A stretch of 64,000 nt of DNA from Owenia fusiformis (taxonomy: Eukaryota > Annelida > Polychaeta > Sabellida > Oweniidae): assembly GCA_903813345.2 (NCBI GenBank), contig CAIIXF020000012.1:34918572-34982571 (forward strand), in the 5' to 3' direction. The notes under the pieces were generated by a model that saw only the letters and a program-made list of their open reading frames with translations, did not search any database and had not been told where the DNA came from. The first letter of the stretch is position 1, and each line of letters opens with the position of its first letter. The position numbers and the translations under genes are program-made. Shown piece after piece: positions 26,088-39,400 of this stretch.

Positions 26088-27041
26088 TTAGTTTATTTTT
26101 AACTCCCACCATGTTATAACATCATCTTTATCAGTCAATGGTTTAACAATATCATGTGCCATTGGATATACTACAGTGTCACGGATATGATATCCTCTCC
26201 CTGCATCTCTATATGCAACCCTAATTTTATCACGAATAGTTTCAGGGGTTTCCCATTTAGTTTCAGGGGTATCTGGTGGGAGATCGTGATGAGCAAATGA
26301 AAGTTCCGGTTGGAGTAATACAAAACAATTTTCACTCTCGAATCCATATCTTGAATGATTTTCTGAATAAAATGGTCCAAAAGTGGTGATGAAAAATGTA
26401 TGATTATAAAATTTGAAGACCCATCCAGTTTTTCCAATATTAGGCTCCTTCATCGAGTCACCATGAGAAGGGTCATTATCAGAGAGAATCGTCAGAAGTT
26501 TACGGACTGATTGTCCGAAATGTTCTACTGTTTTACCATATTTGGATGTTGGTAGTTCAAACACAAACCCATCTAAGCCTAAGGTTGGACATAGTTGAAT
26601 AAAAGTCATTAACATCGGCACTGATTTCAGAACATTTCCCTCCAACGTCAGATTAACGTTCCAATTTGCACTTCCCCAAATTTTGGCACGCTTTGCAAAT
26701 ATACACTCTGTATTTTGCTGTATGGATTGAAAATTCTCCACAGACTCTGCTAACTCTGGATCATAAGTGATATGTTTATAAACATCACTTTGGATTTTCT
26801 GTATCAAGACATCAGGTACATCAGAAATCGTTAGATTGCCCGATTTCCGTTTCAAAGGATTTCTCTTCTCCAATGTGGGTGATATCTGTACAGGATATTC
26901 TTTGCTTTTCGACAGTGCAAATATTGATCCTATAAATGCAATAAAAGTAATGATTGATCCCAGATTGATAGAAACTGCATAATAAAGGAATGCGATTCCA
27001 CAAAGGATCCTGACTGCAGTCCGCCATTGTGATGTCAGCAT
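26088..27041 (-). CDS. intronless membrane-anchored protein, tentatively YqcI/YcgG (GntA-like)
   Basis: A single open frame of 317 residues with a clear start and stop. Residues 11-43 are hydrophobic enough for one or two membrane passes; the rest looks globular. The block around Cys113 (CIFAKRAK), the late FYNHTFFITTFGPF segment (211-223), QPELSF (244-249) and a TIRDKIRVAYRDAG helix (268-281) follow the order I recall for the YqcI/YcgG family. Members of that family (GntA, DcsA) are heme-dependent N-hydroxylases of arginine-type substrates. This placement is pattern memory, not a search. His229, His251, His252, His285 and His296 are candidate metal or heme ligands, by inference only. The gene has no introns among intron-rich neighbours, so it may be a retrocopy or an old bacterial acquisition. 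It is head to head with the phospholipase B-like gene, 394 bp between start codons. Alternatively it is an unrelated lineage-specific membrane protein. Confidence 0.8.
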   Translation of the reverse strand: MLTSQWRTAVRILCGIAFLYYAVSINLGSIITFIAFIGSIFALSKSKEYPVQISPTLEKRNPLKRKSGNLTISDVPDVLIQKIQSDVYKHITYDPELAESVENFQSIQQNTECIFAKRAKIWGSANWNVNLTLEGNVLKSVPMLMTFIQLCPTLGLDGFVFELPTSKYGKTVEHFGQSVRKLLTILSDNDPSHGDSMKEPNIGKTGWVFKFYNHTFFITTFGPFYSENHSRYGFESENCFVLLQPELSFAHHDLPPDTPETKWETPETIRDKIRVAYRDAGRGYHIRDTVVYPMAHDIVKPLTDKDDVITWWELKIN

Positions 27042-27435
27042 CCTGTATTGGTGTCAGTGTCAGAGTCAGATATTGTTGTATCTAAATTATGCCTCATGTA
27101 CAATAATGTTCCAAGCTAATCTACATGTACAGTACACCATGCCAGATTATCTAGAATCTCCTTATTTTAATATAAGTCCATGATTTAACGAATAAAATGC
27201 CAGTTTCAAACCACTGCATTAGTTACTGCAGTTCAACAAGGCCAATATAGCTGTAGCTGAGTGTCAATGTATCTTATATCAATCGTGTAATAAGTGACAA
27301 CAAAAACAGTCCAACGTGGAAGTTGTTATGGTGTACATTTTGGTTTGTTTACATACAAGGTCACATGACGATCTTTGTTTACATCTGCGGAGTCACATGA
27401 CTATCATATGACCCGTCACGTGATAAATTTTCAAA
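27042..27435. promoter_or_regulatory. bidirectional promoter with CLEAR/M-box-like E-boxes
   Basis: The 394 bp between two divergent start codons. It holds GTCACATGAC at 27360-27369 and again at 27392-27401, ATCATATGAC at 27403-27412 and GTCACGTGAT at 27415-27424. MITF/TFE-family factors bind GTCAC(G/A)TGAC-type sites (CLEAR or M-box) in lysosomal gene promoters. The last site is only 12 bp before the start codon, so either the 5' UTR is very short or the site lies inside the transcript. Confidence 0.55.
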
Positions 27436-30400
27436 ATGGTAGACTTCAGAGAAATATTTTTCTCAAGTTTTTTGATATTCTTATCCATTTCTAGTGTTCA
27501 TGGAGACACTGTCTCAATAGAATATGACTCAAATAAACATACTTTTACTATAATTGATGGGAAAGTATCGGAAAAGTATGTGGCTATTGGAAATTTCTCG
27601 GATTCGACAAATTCAACTGGGTGAGAAAATAAAAATCACTTTGTGTTTGTCAATGTAAAATGTAAAGATAAAACACTTATTCAAGTGAGAAGTTCATATG
27701 GTTAAAATAACGAAATAATGAAATGTTATCATGTGTCTAGTTAGTAGTTTGTTCTATGTCATCCATCCTGCTAGGTTACATTGTGGAACGCAGCCAAACA
27801 CGACACTGAAGGCAGTATTCTGAGGTTATAAAATCTAAATCTTAAAAATTTCCCATTTGCAGCCCCTTGGAGATTTCCTGAATTGAACAAAGTAGCTAAC
27901 GTTGCGATCTTTCAACTTTAGTTTGTTGTTTTTAACCACTTTATGTGTAGTGTTTTCATTTAGGAGGCGGTCTTATTTGAATGCATCATATCAGGTCCTT
28001 ATGAATCAATAGATCAATAAGCAGACTAAAAATAGGCACGAAACACAATTTAGCAGTTTCGTTGCGTAATTGGGTCTTCTATAATCAGTAGCAAATGCTC
28101 GGAAAACATTTTCCAAAATATTTACTACCGTTTTCCTCGAAGACATGGTAGGGTGACACGTCATTAAGTCACATGATCGATACAGTAACTAGTCATGTGA
28201 TGAGACACTTGTCGCGTGTCAGTCACGTGAGCTCGCAAAATGGACGATCTAAATTTCCAAGAATTTTGCTAAGATCAGTATCGATATGTTGTTGCCATCA
28301 GTGTCGTGTTTGGCTGCGTTCCACAATGTAACCTAGCAGGATGGATGACATGGAACAAACTGCTCAGTAGACACATGATAACATTTCATTATTTCGTTAT
28401 TTTAACCATATGAACTTCTCACTAGAATAAGTGTTTTATCTTTAGTCGAGGCAAGCCTTATAGTTAGCTACATCCACGAGATGCTTTAATCATAGATCTC
28501 TAACTCAAGAAGTATGCATATTGATTATCATATACATGAAGATTACCCCCGAATTTATGGGGGCACATGTAACATGTTGAATTTAAATATCACAAAATTT
28601 GGTTTACTTCTATTTCAGATGGGCCAACTTGTCGATATCAACCAATGCTTCCTACTCCAACGACATCCAAGCCAGAGCAGCAGGTATAGCTGAAGGCTAC
28701 CTGACTCGTAACATGATTAGTTTATCATGGAGAAATACAGTTGCTGGATACTGTGACCCAAAGAACATGTCACCATATTGCCTGCGATTGCTAGGTTACG
28801 TTCAGAAGAATTTTGCATGGATGGCTGATCAAATAAGGAAATACCCCGAAGACCCCATTTTCCATCAGGTATTATAAGTATACATTATACACGTTCAGGT
28901 TAATTTAAAAAATGCATCCCCTCAATCTCACTTCATAAATGAATTAACATAAGGAGCTTACGTGTCTTGAACTCACTACATCATGGTTACAGCAACAGTG
29001 CCTAGCTAAGCATGTTCACTGCTTGGCCAACTCAACAACCCCCCAAAAAATCAAACATTTTGTTGCTAATAAACCTGGACTATCAAGTATTCTGGCAGAC
29101 CTGGGGGGGGGGAGGGGGCAAGGTCCAATTGCCGAGTCCCCATGCTTCAATGCATACTAAAATCACAGTTGGTACAACAATATGTTTTATTCATTGTCTA
29201 AGGGGAGATAAAAGTAATTTATTTTAAATAAAGATGGCAGTGTGATCAATCTGATTAACAAATCTTCTCTTTTGAATTAAATTTAGTCACCGCTGCCATC
29301 CTTATATCAGCCTTATTCTATTAGGTTTGAATTAATATCATTACCACTTATATACATGTACATGTATTGTAGGCTTCTTTGTATCTTTACCAACTTGATG
29401 GTTTGATGAATGGCTACACAGCAACCAGTAGTTTCATATCCAGGCCTGCAACTATTCTACCCATCACTGCTGATAGCGCCATCTTTAAATTCATGTAAGA
29501 TATTTGTAATATTGTTATAACGTCATATAGTCAATTAAAAGTCTCTAATAAATGTTGCAATAACCTGTAATGACATTTTATTTGGTAATCCTAGACTAAC
29601 CAAGCTTGCATCTTAGAGAACTTAAAAACTGCATTGCTGTTGGTAAGCAGAACAATACCAGCATTTATTATTTAGCTGATGGCATTTTAAAAACTGATTG
29701 ATTTTTGAAAATGATTTTGTATTATACACACTCTCGCTGTAATATGTTGTATATACGAGGGTTGATCCAAAAGTTCCGAACCCTTTGCTCTAAAAATCTT
29801 AATATTTTATGAATTTTGTTCATATTTGGCCACAACCACCCCATACATAGTAGTTTCATTTTGTGTAAAAATAAATAATGCTGTTTATTTTATTTTTTTA
29901 AAATGTCGCAAGTTTGTGTACCATCTTTTACTTGGAACATGATAGGAAAAATGAAGGTAGAATGCATTGAACATGATCTGTATGTAAGTTTTGCTAGTTT
30001 GTAAGCTGTGTTCAACTTTCATATTGTAACGGCAATACATCTGTATGTTGAATGCATTGTAAACTGAAAGCAAAAATTGTAAGTTATTGTCTTTTGGTAT
30101 GTTATTGATATATCTCATTAGGCCTATACGAGATTTTTCTAAAACACTGGATGTTTTGTACAATTTATAAATTTAATAACAAAAATGTTGCCATAGCAAC
30201 TAGTAAGCCAAATCAAATTAGTAATGAGTATAGGATATGCCATAATTTTGAGTGATATCATTTTTATCCAAGAGCTGATATCAGTGCCTGGACGTACAGT
30301 ATTTTAAAGCTGTTAGGGAATTAAATTTTCATTTCATTATGTTTTCAGATTATTTCAGATCGGAGGAGACCTTGAAGATCTGGAAGTAGCTCTTCAAAAA

Positions 30401-33400
30401 GAAGATAGAAAACATGTTCTTGGATCAGGATCCTGTTCAGCCTTGATCAAACTCTTGCCGAAAAATAAAGATATATATTTTGCACACGATACATGGAATA
30501 CATACCAGAGCATGTTAAGAATCCTCAAGAAATATGATTTTCCATTCAGCATGGGAAAAGGTAGGTTAGGTTTCAACTGGGAATATCCCTTCTAGGCTTT
30601 ATAGAGAATCCCTGGATTAGCATTACAATTTGTACACTAAAACATGTAAAGTGGAACACCTCCGCTATACAGGTACATCTTCATAAATGGAACACTTCAA
30701 AGTCCTAGAACCCTCTATTTTATATAAAATGAACCTCTGTAAGTAGAACACATCTCAATTTGACTCTATTTTGGAGGTACCATTAATAAGGTTCTACTGT
30801 ATATTCAGCCCAGATTATAATGATTATTGTCAAATTACAGGAAAACCTGGGTATGTTTTTCAGGAAAGATTCCTGGGACAACAATGTCATTCTCATCATC
30901 CCCAGGTGTTCTTTATTCGGGAGATGACTTTTATGTCATCAACTCAAGACTGGTGAGTAGCATAACTTATTATAGATGGCTTTCTGATACTCAACACATG
31001 TTTTCACATGTTTATCATGATATATTGATGTCAACTATCGACACTTACAGTTGTGGAAACTAAGCTAATTTTACATTGTTTAACCTCCCTACCATAGTAC
31101 ATACCATAGTAACCTCCCTACCATAGTACATACCATAGTAACCCTCCTACCATAGTACATGCCATAGTAACCTCCCTACCATAGTAACCTCCCTACCATA
31201 GTACATGCCATAGTAACCCCCCTACCATAGTACATGCCATAGTAACCTCCCTACCATAGTACATACCATATTAACCTCCCTACCATAGTACATACCAAAT
31301 TAACCTCCCTACCATAGTACATACCATAGTAACCTCCCTACCATAGTACATGCCATAGTAACCTCCCTACCATAGTACATGCCATAGTAACCTCCCTACC
31401 ATAGTACATACCATAGTAACCTCCCTACCATAGTACATACCATAGTAACCTCCCTACCATAGTACATGCCATAGTAACCTCCCTACCATAGTACATGCCA
31501 TAGTAACCCCCCTACCATAGTACATGCCATAGTAACCTCCCTACCATAGTACATACCATATTAACCTCCCTACCATAGTACATACCAAATTAACCTCCCT
31601 ACCATAGTACATACCATAGTAACCTCCCTACCATAGTACATACCATAGTAACCTCCCTACCATAGTACAAAAGGTTGAAATGTTGATTGAATTACATACA
31701 TTTTCTGCCCCAAAACGCAGTAGAGGGAAATCATCAGTTATCCACTTCTCCTATGTATGTGAAACAAAGGGACCACTAACCAAGAGTTTCGGAGAAATGC
31801 CTTCTTTGCAGTTTTTTGATGATATCTGATGCAATCTGGCCAATTCTGATAATTTATCAGGTATAACCAAGTCAACCATACTTTAGACTAAAGGTAATGC
31901 ATATTCAATATGAAATTAAAAAAAAGAAGAAATTAAAGTTGACTTTTTCTGTTTTAACTTTTTAGGTTACTATGGAAACAACCAATGGAAACAGCAATCC
32001 AGATTTGAATGAAAATATCCGCCCAATTGGAACATTATTCGAGGGGATACGTACAATGATAGCCAATCGGTTGGCAACATCCGGCAAATCTTGGTCTCAA
32101 ATCTTTTCAAAATACAACAGTGGAACGTAAGTTTGTTAAAAATATTTCAATTTGTGGGACATCAGGCCCGTAGCCAGGATTTGCCAAGGGGGGTTTACTT
32201 TTTAAAAAATTCCAGGGGGGTTCATTTCGACAACTTTGGCCCAAAAATGGCCAAAATCACTCAAAAGTGCTTAGCATGGTGAAAAACTGCATGATTTTGC
32301 ATGCACCCCCTGGCTACAGGCCTGGCCATTATTGGTATCTCTTGATAATTTGACATTGGTAGTGTGGTTCCTGTTTAGTTATCTATATTCTGAATCTAGT
32401 GTTTAAGGTGTTGATTTCATGACAAAATTAATTACATGTTTCATGTATAGCTGTATGTTCTCTTGCCTTTCTCTTGAATCTGGGTCAATTTCTGGTTTTC
32501 TTGGAATTTTACAAATGTGGAGAGAATGCATGGTTCTTCATTATCTATCGTTGATTTTATTTTGATTATCATTTCAACATTTTCTTTTAGGTATAACAAT
32601 CAGTGGATGGTTCTGGACTACAGTAAGTTCACTCGTGGGCAGCCATTACCAGATACAGGCCTGTTGTATGTGCTGGAACAACTTCCGTAAGTCACCTTTA
32701 TTTACATCAATGACATACAGTAAGTTCACTCCTGGGCAGCCATTACCAGATACAGGCCTGTTGTATGTGCTAGAACAACTTCCGTAAGTCACCTTTATAT
32801 TATTTACATCAATGACGTACAGTAAGTTCACTCCTGGGCAGCCATTACCAGATACAGGCCTGTTGTATGTGCTAGAACAACTTCCGTAAGTCACCTTTAT
32901 ATTATTTACATCAATGACGTACAGTAAGTTCACTCCTGGGCAGCCATTACCAGATACAGGCCTGTTGTATGTGCTGGAACAACTTCCGTAAGTCACCTTT
33001 ATATTATTTACATCAATGACGTACAGTAAGTTCACTCCTGGGCAGCCATTACCAGATACAGGCCTGTTGTATGTGCTGGAACAACTTCCGTAAGTCACCT
33101 TTATATTATTTACATCAATGACGTACAGTCACAAGACAAAATCGTATGGAATAATTTGCGATAAGCTAGTTATTAAGCTTGTTATTATGGTCTTACTAGT
33201 GGTTATTATTGAGTAGTCTGATTGAGTCTAGTTAAACTACACTAAGACGAAGCTCTCTTTTAGTGAAGTCAAACGAATGCAAAGGGTAGTTTTATGAAAA
33301 ATATCACGGAAGATGTATTCTAGATATCAGTAGTATTCTCAGAAATTTATTATCCGAAACGGATAACATCTGGCCACTCAGACAAACAATCGCAGACATA

Positions 33401-36400
33401 GGCTAAGCTTGTTTATTTAACAGTTAGATTTGTTGACTTACCGATCCGTATTTCAATCTCCGGGAAGACGTTCTTTTCACTTTGTATTTGCGTGCAGTGT
33501 AATATAAGTTGATACTTTTGTTCAAAAATGTACTTTTAATGGCCATTTTATGCCTTCTATTTTCAAATTATGTTTTGTTTGGATGTCAGTGTGAAAAGTC
33601 AAGAAACGTCAACCCCGACTTTAAATTGTTTTAAAATGTTGGTTAATCACTTATGGCAAATCACAAGGTTGATGATGTCAACGGACCATGATCGTGGAAG
33701 GCTATCAATATCAGGTGTATATCGCATAGAAAATAAATATAGCTAATTTTTCGCACTGATATGATGATGACTATTCTGGCGAATCGGGTAGATATTTCTC
33801 AGTTTTTTCCGGTAATAAAACTATTCATTTCTATCAATTTTACAAACGGGGTCCTTTGAATGCACATTAAAACTATAAAAGTATTTATTGGGCGTACATA
33901 CTCGTTCTGTCATGTTACTTACATTTCATTTGCAAGTTGTCCACATATTAATCCGGCGTTTTGTTTAATCAAATTTCCCGCCCCTTGAGGTTTCCGACTG
34001 TAAAACTTAATATTTAATACTAACCAATGCATCAGTTAATATTTTCAGAATACAAAGTTTCCATTTTTATTTCTCTGATAGATAAAGTCTCATTTTGAAT
34101 CTGTTCGTGTATTAAAGAGTATGCTTTTATAATGCCGTGGTCACATTTGCTCAGATTTTCAGCACCGGCGCCCGGCCGTTGAGTATTTTGTTCAAAATTG
34201 TATTCAATTCTGAACAAAATACTCAATCGGCCGGGCGCCGTAATGAAAATCGGAACAAATGTTACCAAGTCATAACTGATGAAAAATCAAATGAGAACAT
34301 GAACATGGATAATAGGGGAACTATTACGCTGCGTGCAGAGTCTAATTATAAACTACGAGAAGACGAAACTCTCATTAGAGAAGTGAAGTCGAACGAATGC
34401 AAAGGGTAGGGTACTATAGAAGGGGATCATATAAAAGCACGATCTATTTCACAACGCCTTTAACTTTTGTTCTTCAACTGTTGCCCTCTGTGCATTTCAA
34501 AAATAAAATATTTTAATCTGATTTGTTCCACCTTTCTTTTCGCTCAGTTCTGCACTATTATTTCCATATGTTGTTTAGGATTATGTCATTTGCGAAATAG
34601 CTGTAAGACATTATGAGAATGAATATGGGAGTTTCCACGATAATGTTGTTCACATGATTTTATACACATACCTGCATAACAATCGGAGACAGAAGTCTTA
34701 ATATTGTCCAATAAAAAATGAGAATCTAACATTTAATGATAACAAAAGGATTAATTGCTTAGTTCTCTTTGTTTTAGTTATGAAAAACAATGCTAAACAC
34801 TCAAACAAATCGACTTGATTACCTTTGAAAACTTCTTGAGAGGAAATGGACAAATGTATTTTTCTAACTCATTAGAACGTCTGTCTGATTGAAATACTAT
34901 TTTTAAATACAAACATAAATGATTTAATCTTGGTCAGAAGTCTGAACATTGTCCAACAAAATAATAAGAATCTAACATTTAATGATTACAAAAGGATTAA
35001 TTGCTATATAGTCTTTGTCTTAGTCTTTGTTTTTCTAACGGCGGAAGTGTACCAACATCACCTTGATTACAGAAGAGATCATCTAACAGTCTAAAATTGC
35101 TTTTAATTCCCGGGTTTTGATTACATTTTATGTATAGACTTTTTTGCCTCTATTCTCATTTTTAAACCTGTTTCTGTTTGCTTATTTAACAATTGTGATA
35201 AATTATTCAGTTAGAGTCGAAACCAAAACAATTTTCTACATTATAGTCCCCTCCTCTTGCACTGACTAAATATTAAAATAAGCTAGTCTGATTGCGAATT
35301 TACAAATCCTGTAAAAGTAGCTTCAAACCGCCTTTTAATCAGAGAAAACAATAAGTTAATTCATCTGATTGCGAAAATACGAATCAATCTGATTATCTGA
35401 TCTCCATGCTATTTGATTCGTGCATTATCTACAAGTCAGTCGGGCAAGGGTGAAATTATTTCATTTGAAAACAGAAATAAATATCAGAACCCCTCTAGCA
35501 TAACTATTCGGAAGAAATTCATACAAAAAATAAGGTACACCACTGATGAAGGGTCGCACACAATGCACGCACCCCTCTCCTCCTCCTCCGTGTTTGCCCA
35601 CACACGACCATATTTGACAATTTTTCTAAAAGCGTTTTCCCCGGGAATATAGGTGTAGCGGTTGCCAGAAGTCGCACAGCTTGGGAGTCAGGGTATCCTG
35701 ATCCATGCCTCAACGCCTGACGGGTCTGATATTTAGAGGGGGCGCAAGAATTATTAGGGGGCGGGGTAAACGTGAAAGTTGCCAAAATATCCATAGGCGT
35801 AGCCAGAAGGGGGGGGGGTGCGATGGGTGCAATAACAAAAGGCTTTATATATGCTTTAATGTTTTATTTATCATGATGCTTTTATGTAGGCTATTAATTA
35901 CAGTTCTTTTTGCAATATAAAACTGGTATGTTTATGCAAATTCCGATTGGACTAATATAAAGGGATATTGTTTCATTATGTGGACTTGAGAAAGTCCGAC
36001 ATACTCATTGCTTTCAACCCAAAACTTAAAATAGGAAGTTATCAAGATCCCAAGAACATGATCGCTACTTAAACAATACGTTTGTAAAATCCCGGCGATC
36101 GAAATGCAATCAAACTTTCGCAATCAGGTGCCTAATTAGTATTTTGATCTCTAAAGTTTTACGACTGAACGTTTCAATGAACTCGTGAGAAGCAAACGCA
36201 ATCATATAAACATTTTTCTAGTAAATCTAAAATAGAGTAAAACCCAGGGAAAAAGATCGCGTGTTCATAGGAATTAGGCATATTTCAATTTTAAAATAAC
36301 AAAAGTCAGTCTCGGAAGAATTTTCCAAGCATTCCCTGCTTCGATGCGTTTTTATTGCAAGGGCCATTTGGCGCCGATATGAATTCATTATAGGGCATTA

Positions 36401-39400
36401 GGGTTGTGCTTTATTTGTTTTATTTATATAAATGTTATAAAATGTGTAAGACACTTTAATGAATTATTTTTAGGGTTACAATGCATTGACTTTTCCCTCT
36501 AAACGTTTAAAATTCATCTTTTCTTAGTTTGCTTCAATAAAATTAACATTGGATCCCAGACAGTTATCAAATTCTCAGACATTTGATTAATATAGATATT
36601 TGTACTTCCTTTGACCAGTGGTGCTGTTGTGACTGAGATTCGAATCTAATCTGTTTCATTTTTATGTAAATTGAGAGGAATAAAGTTTTATTTTCAGCAT
36701 TTTAACAATCTTAACGTTTGGCGTGCAGCTCAACTTAATACACAATCAAAGGTCAGAATACAGAAATAAGAACATGCCTTTTATTTGTTATTCAAGCTCG
36801 AGCAATATCCCCGTTATAAAACCAAAATAACTGCGGTTAGGTACCATATCTTGATTACGGTAAAGACAGGCCATCTCATTCTGGTATGCCAGAGCCACTC
36901 TTATCTGCCGATTGTGGAAGGATAAAGACAAAGGGGTCGCGGCTATCGCGATGAGGCCATCTTATTTCTAGGAATTATTTCTGCCTCTCATTCCTTAAAC
37001 CGGCTTCGTTAAACAGTGCCAAAATATATAAGTCGGAGCCAAAAACAAGACTATTTTTATATTTAAATCCCCTCGCCTTGTCAATGTCTATGCCTGCATC
37101 TGGTTTTATACAGATATATACACATAGCTTACTTACTGGCCATGGACAGGGGGGGGGGGGGCACAGAAACGAACATTCTAAATGCGCATTTAGAGAGTTT
37201 TGGTCCGTTTAACAATCTGTAAAAAATTGGGGTACTTAAAAGCATCGGGAGGCATCATATATTTCAAATTAGACACGAGGAAGTCAATATTGAGCAAGTA
37301 TGGCTGTTTTAAATTCAAATAAAACCGTTAACCCGTACCGGTCCAGCTTTTGACCCGTACCGGTCAATTTTCGTTAGCTGCGTATACCAAGGGTGGTATA
37401 GATAGTATTAGGAAAAATCCTAACTCAAAGTTTTTGTTCTCTCGCAATCCAGAGCAAACCACTCGCCGGGCAAGCATTCTTTAAAAACGTGAAGTTTTCA
37501 CCATGTTGAGCAGTTTTGAAAATTGTCCAATTTGAACCATCGCCTTGTATATTTCTGTAACTGCCCCCCCCCCCCCCTTGACACTCGAGTGTAAAAATCC
37601 TTTCCACACTGTCAATGGTTTACCAAAATAGTTCATGTCAGGAAGGGGGAGGGGTGAGTGTGGAGAACATTCACTGACTGCGATTTATATGATTGAACAT
37701 TATACACTTATCATAGATTCGTAAAGAATAGTTTTAAAATAAACAGCTTGTTTAATGATTGGAGTGATGTATGCATAGAAGAATGACACTGGTTTTGAAA
37801 TATCTTAATTATCCCATTGAATGAAGCCATCCGTCCCTCTGTCCATTCTTAACTCATACTAGTGGACTGATTTGATTTAAAGGAGAAGTCTCTGTGTAGA
37901 ACGTGTACACACTAATGGGAACGAATTTTACTCATTTCTATTTAGGATTCGTTCATATACTAGCGGGGCTTTAGAGCATTTACAAACGCACGAATTGTAT
38001 TGTTTTAAGGCAACTTTTATGAAATATAATGTATTTAAAGCTGATTAATTTTAGATTATATTCGGTTCAATTTTACAAATAATGAATAGTATTACAGTAT
38101 ATCGAAAAATATACAATGATTTAGATTAAATTGCTCAGACTGCAAACAATGTACATGGTTGGCGAATTTGCATGCGCGTTCTTGATAATAAGAATTAAAG
38201 GTTGAGCTTAAAAATCAAACATTTTCTTTTTTAAACATAATAAATCTTTAAATCAAGAAAATAAAAATAAGATTGATGATTGAGCTTTTCATAGTCAACT
38301 GCGACTGTGTCGACGCATGTTTATTTACTTAGCTAATTAGATATGTAAAATTGTTAATGGCCGCAAAGGATAATACGTACATGTAAGCTGTTCGGATAAG
38401 ACATTTCTATATGATTAATAACAAATCCCGGGCAGAATGCTATTCAACAGTAACTGATCTTATTGGTTATTATTCAATTTGGATAATTAATCTATTATCT
38501 CGTCGTATTGATGTTTATTATATAGTGTTTCTCGTTGTGAGTAAGTTCACTCCTGGGCAGCCATTACCAGATACAGGCCTGTTGTATGTGCTGGAACAAC
38601 TTCCGTAAGTCACCTTTATATTATTTACATCAATGACGTACAGTAAGTTCACTCCTGGGCAGCCATTACCAGATACAGGCCTGTTGTATGTGCTAGAACA
38701 ACTTCCGTAAGTCACCTTTATATTATTTACATCAATGACGTACAGTAAGTTCACTCCTGGGCAGCCATTACCAGATACAGGCCTGTTGTATGTGCTAGAA
38801 CAACTTCCGTAAGTCACCTTTATATTATTTACATCAATGACATACAGTAAGTTCACTCCTGGGCAGCCATTACCAGATACAGGCCTGTTGTATGTGCTAG
38901 AACAACTTCCGTAAGTCACCTTTATATTATTTACATCAATGACGTACAGTAAGTTCACTCCTGGGCAGCCATTACCAGATACAGGCAAGGGCAAATTCAA
39001 AAAATTATCAAATCTTACCTTACTAACAGAAAAATTGCTGTACAGATATCTGGGGAACTTTCAAATTATTCTGAAAATGACTTTATCAATTGTGGTGTCC
39101 CCCAGGGCTCAATACTTGGGCCAATATTATTTCTCCTATACATTAATGACCTTCCAGACAATCTGGAGGGGCATTGCTATATTTATGCGGATGACACTTC
39201 TCTACATCATCCTTTTGACCCTAAGCATCCACAAGAAGTAGATGCAATAGCCAGATCTAACTTAATTAAAATTGAAAAATGGTCTGACACCTGGAAATTG
39301 GAGTTTAAACCTGAAAAGAGTTCTGAAATGATATTCCACTCATCCAGATCTAAAGTCGATAATGTTTCTGTTTCTAAGTTAAACAATGTTGAAATTACCA

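Noticed and set aside
32646-33098. Antisense frame of 150 residues with a perfect 34-residue repeat (also 38518-39000)
   Set aside because: It is the reverse strand of the 102-bp exon copies. The unit length is a multiple of three, so any stop-free frame stays open. There is no family match.
33130-38539. Helitron as the identity of the 5.4 kb insert
   Set aside because: There is no TC start joined to a CTRR end with a hairpin, and the site shows a 3-bp duplication, which Helitrons do not make.
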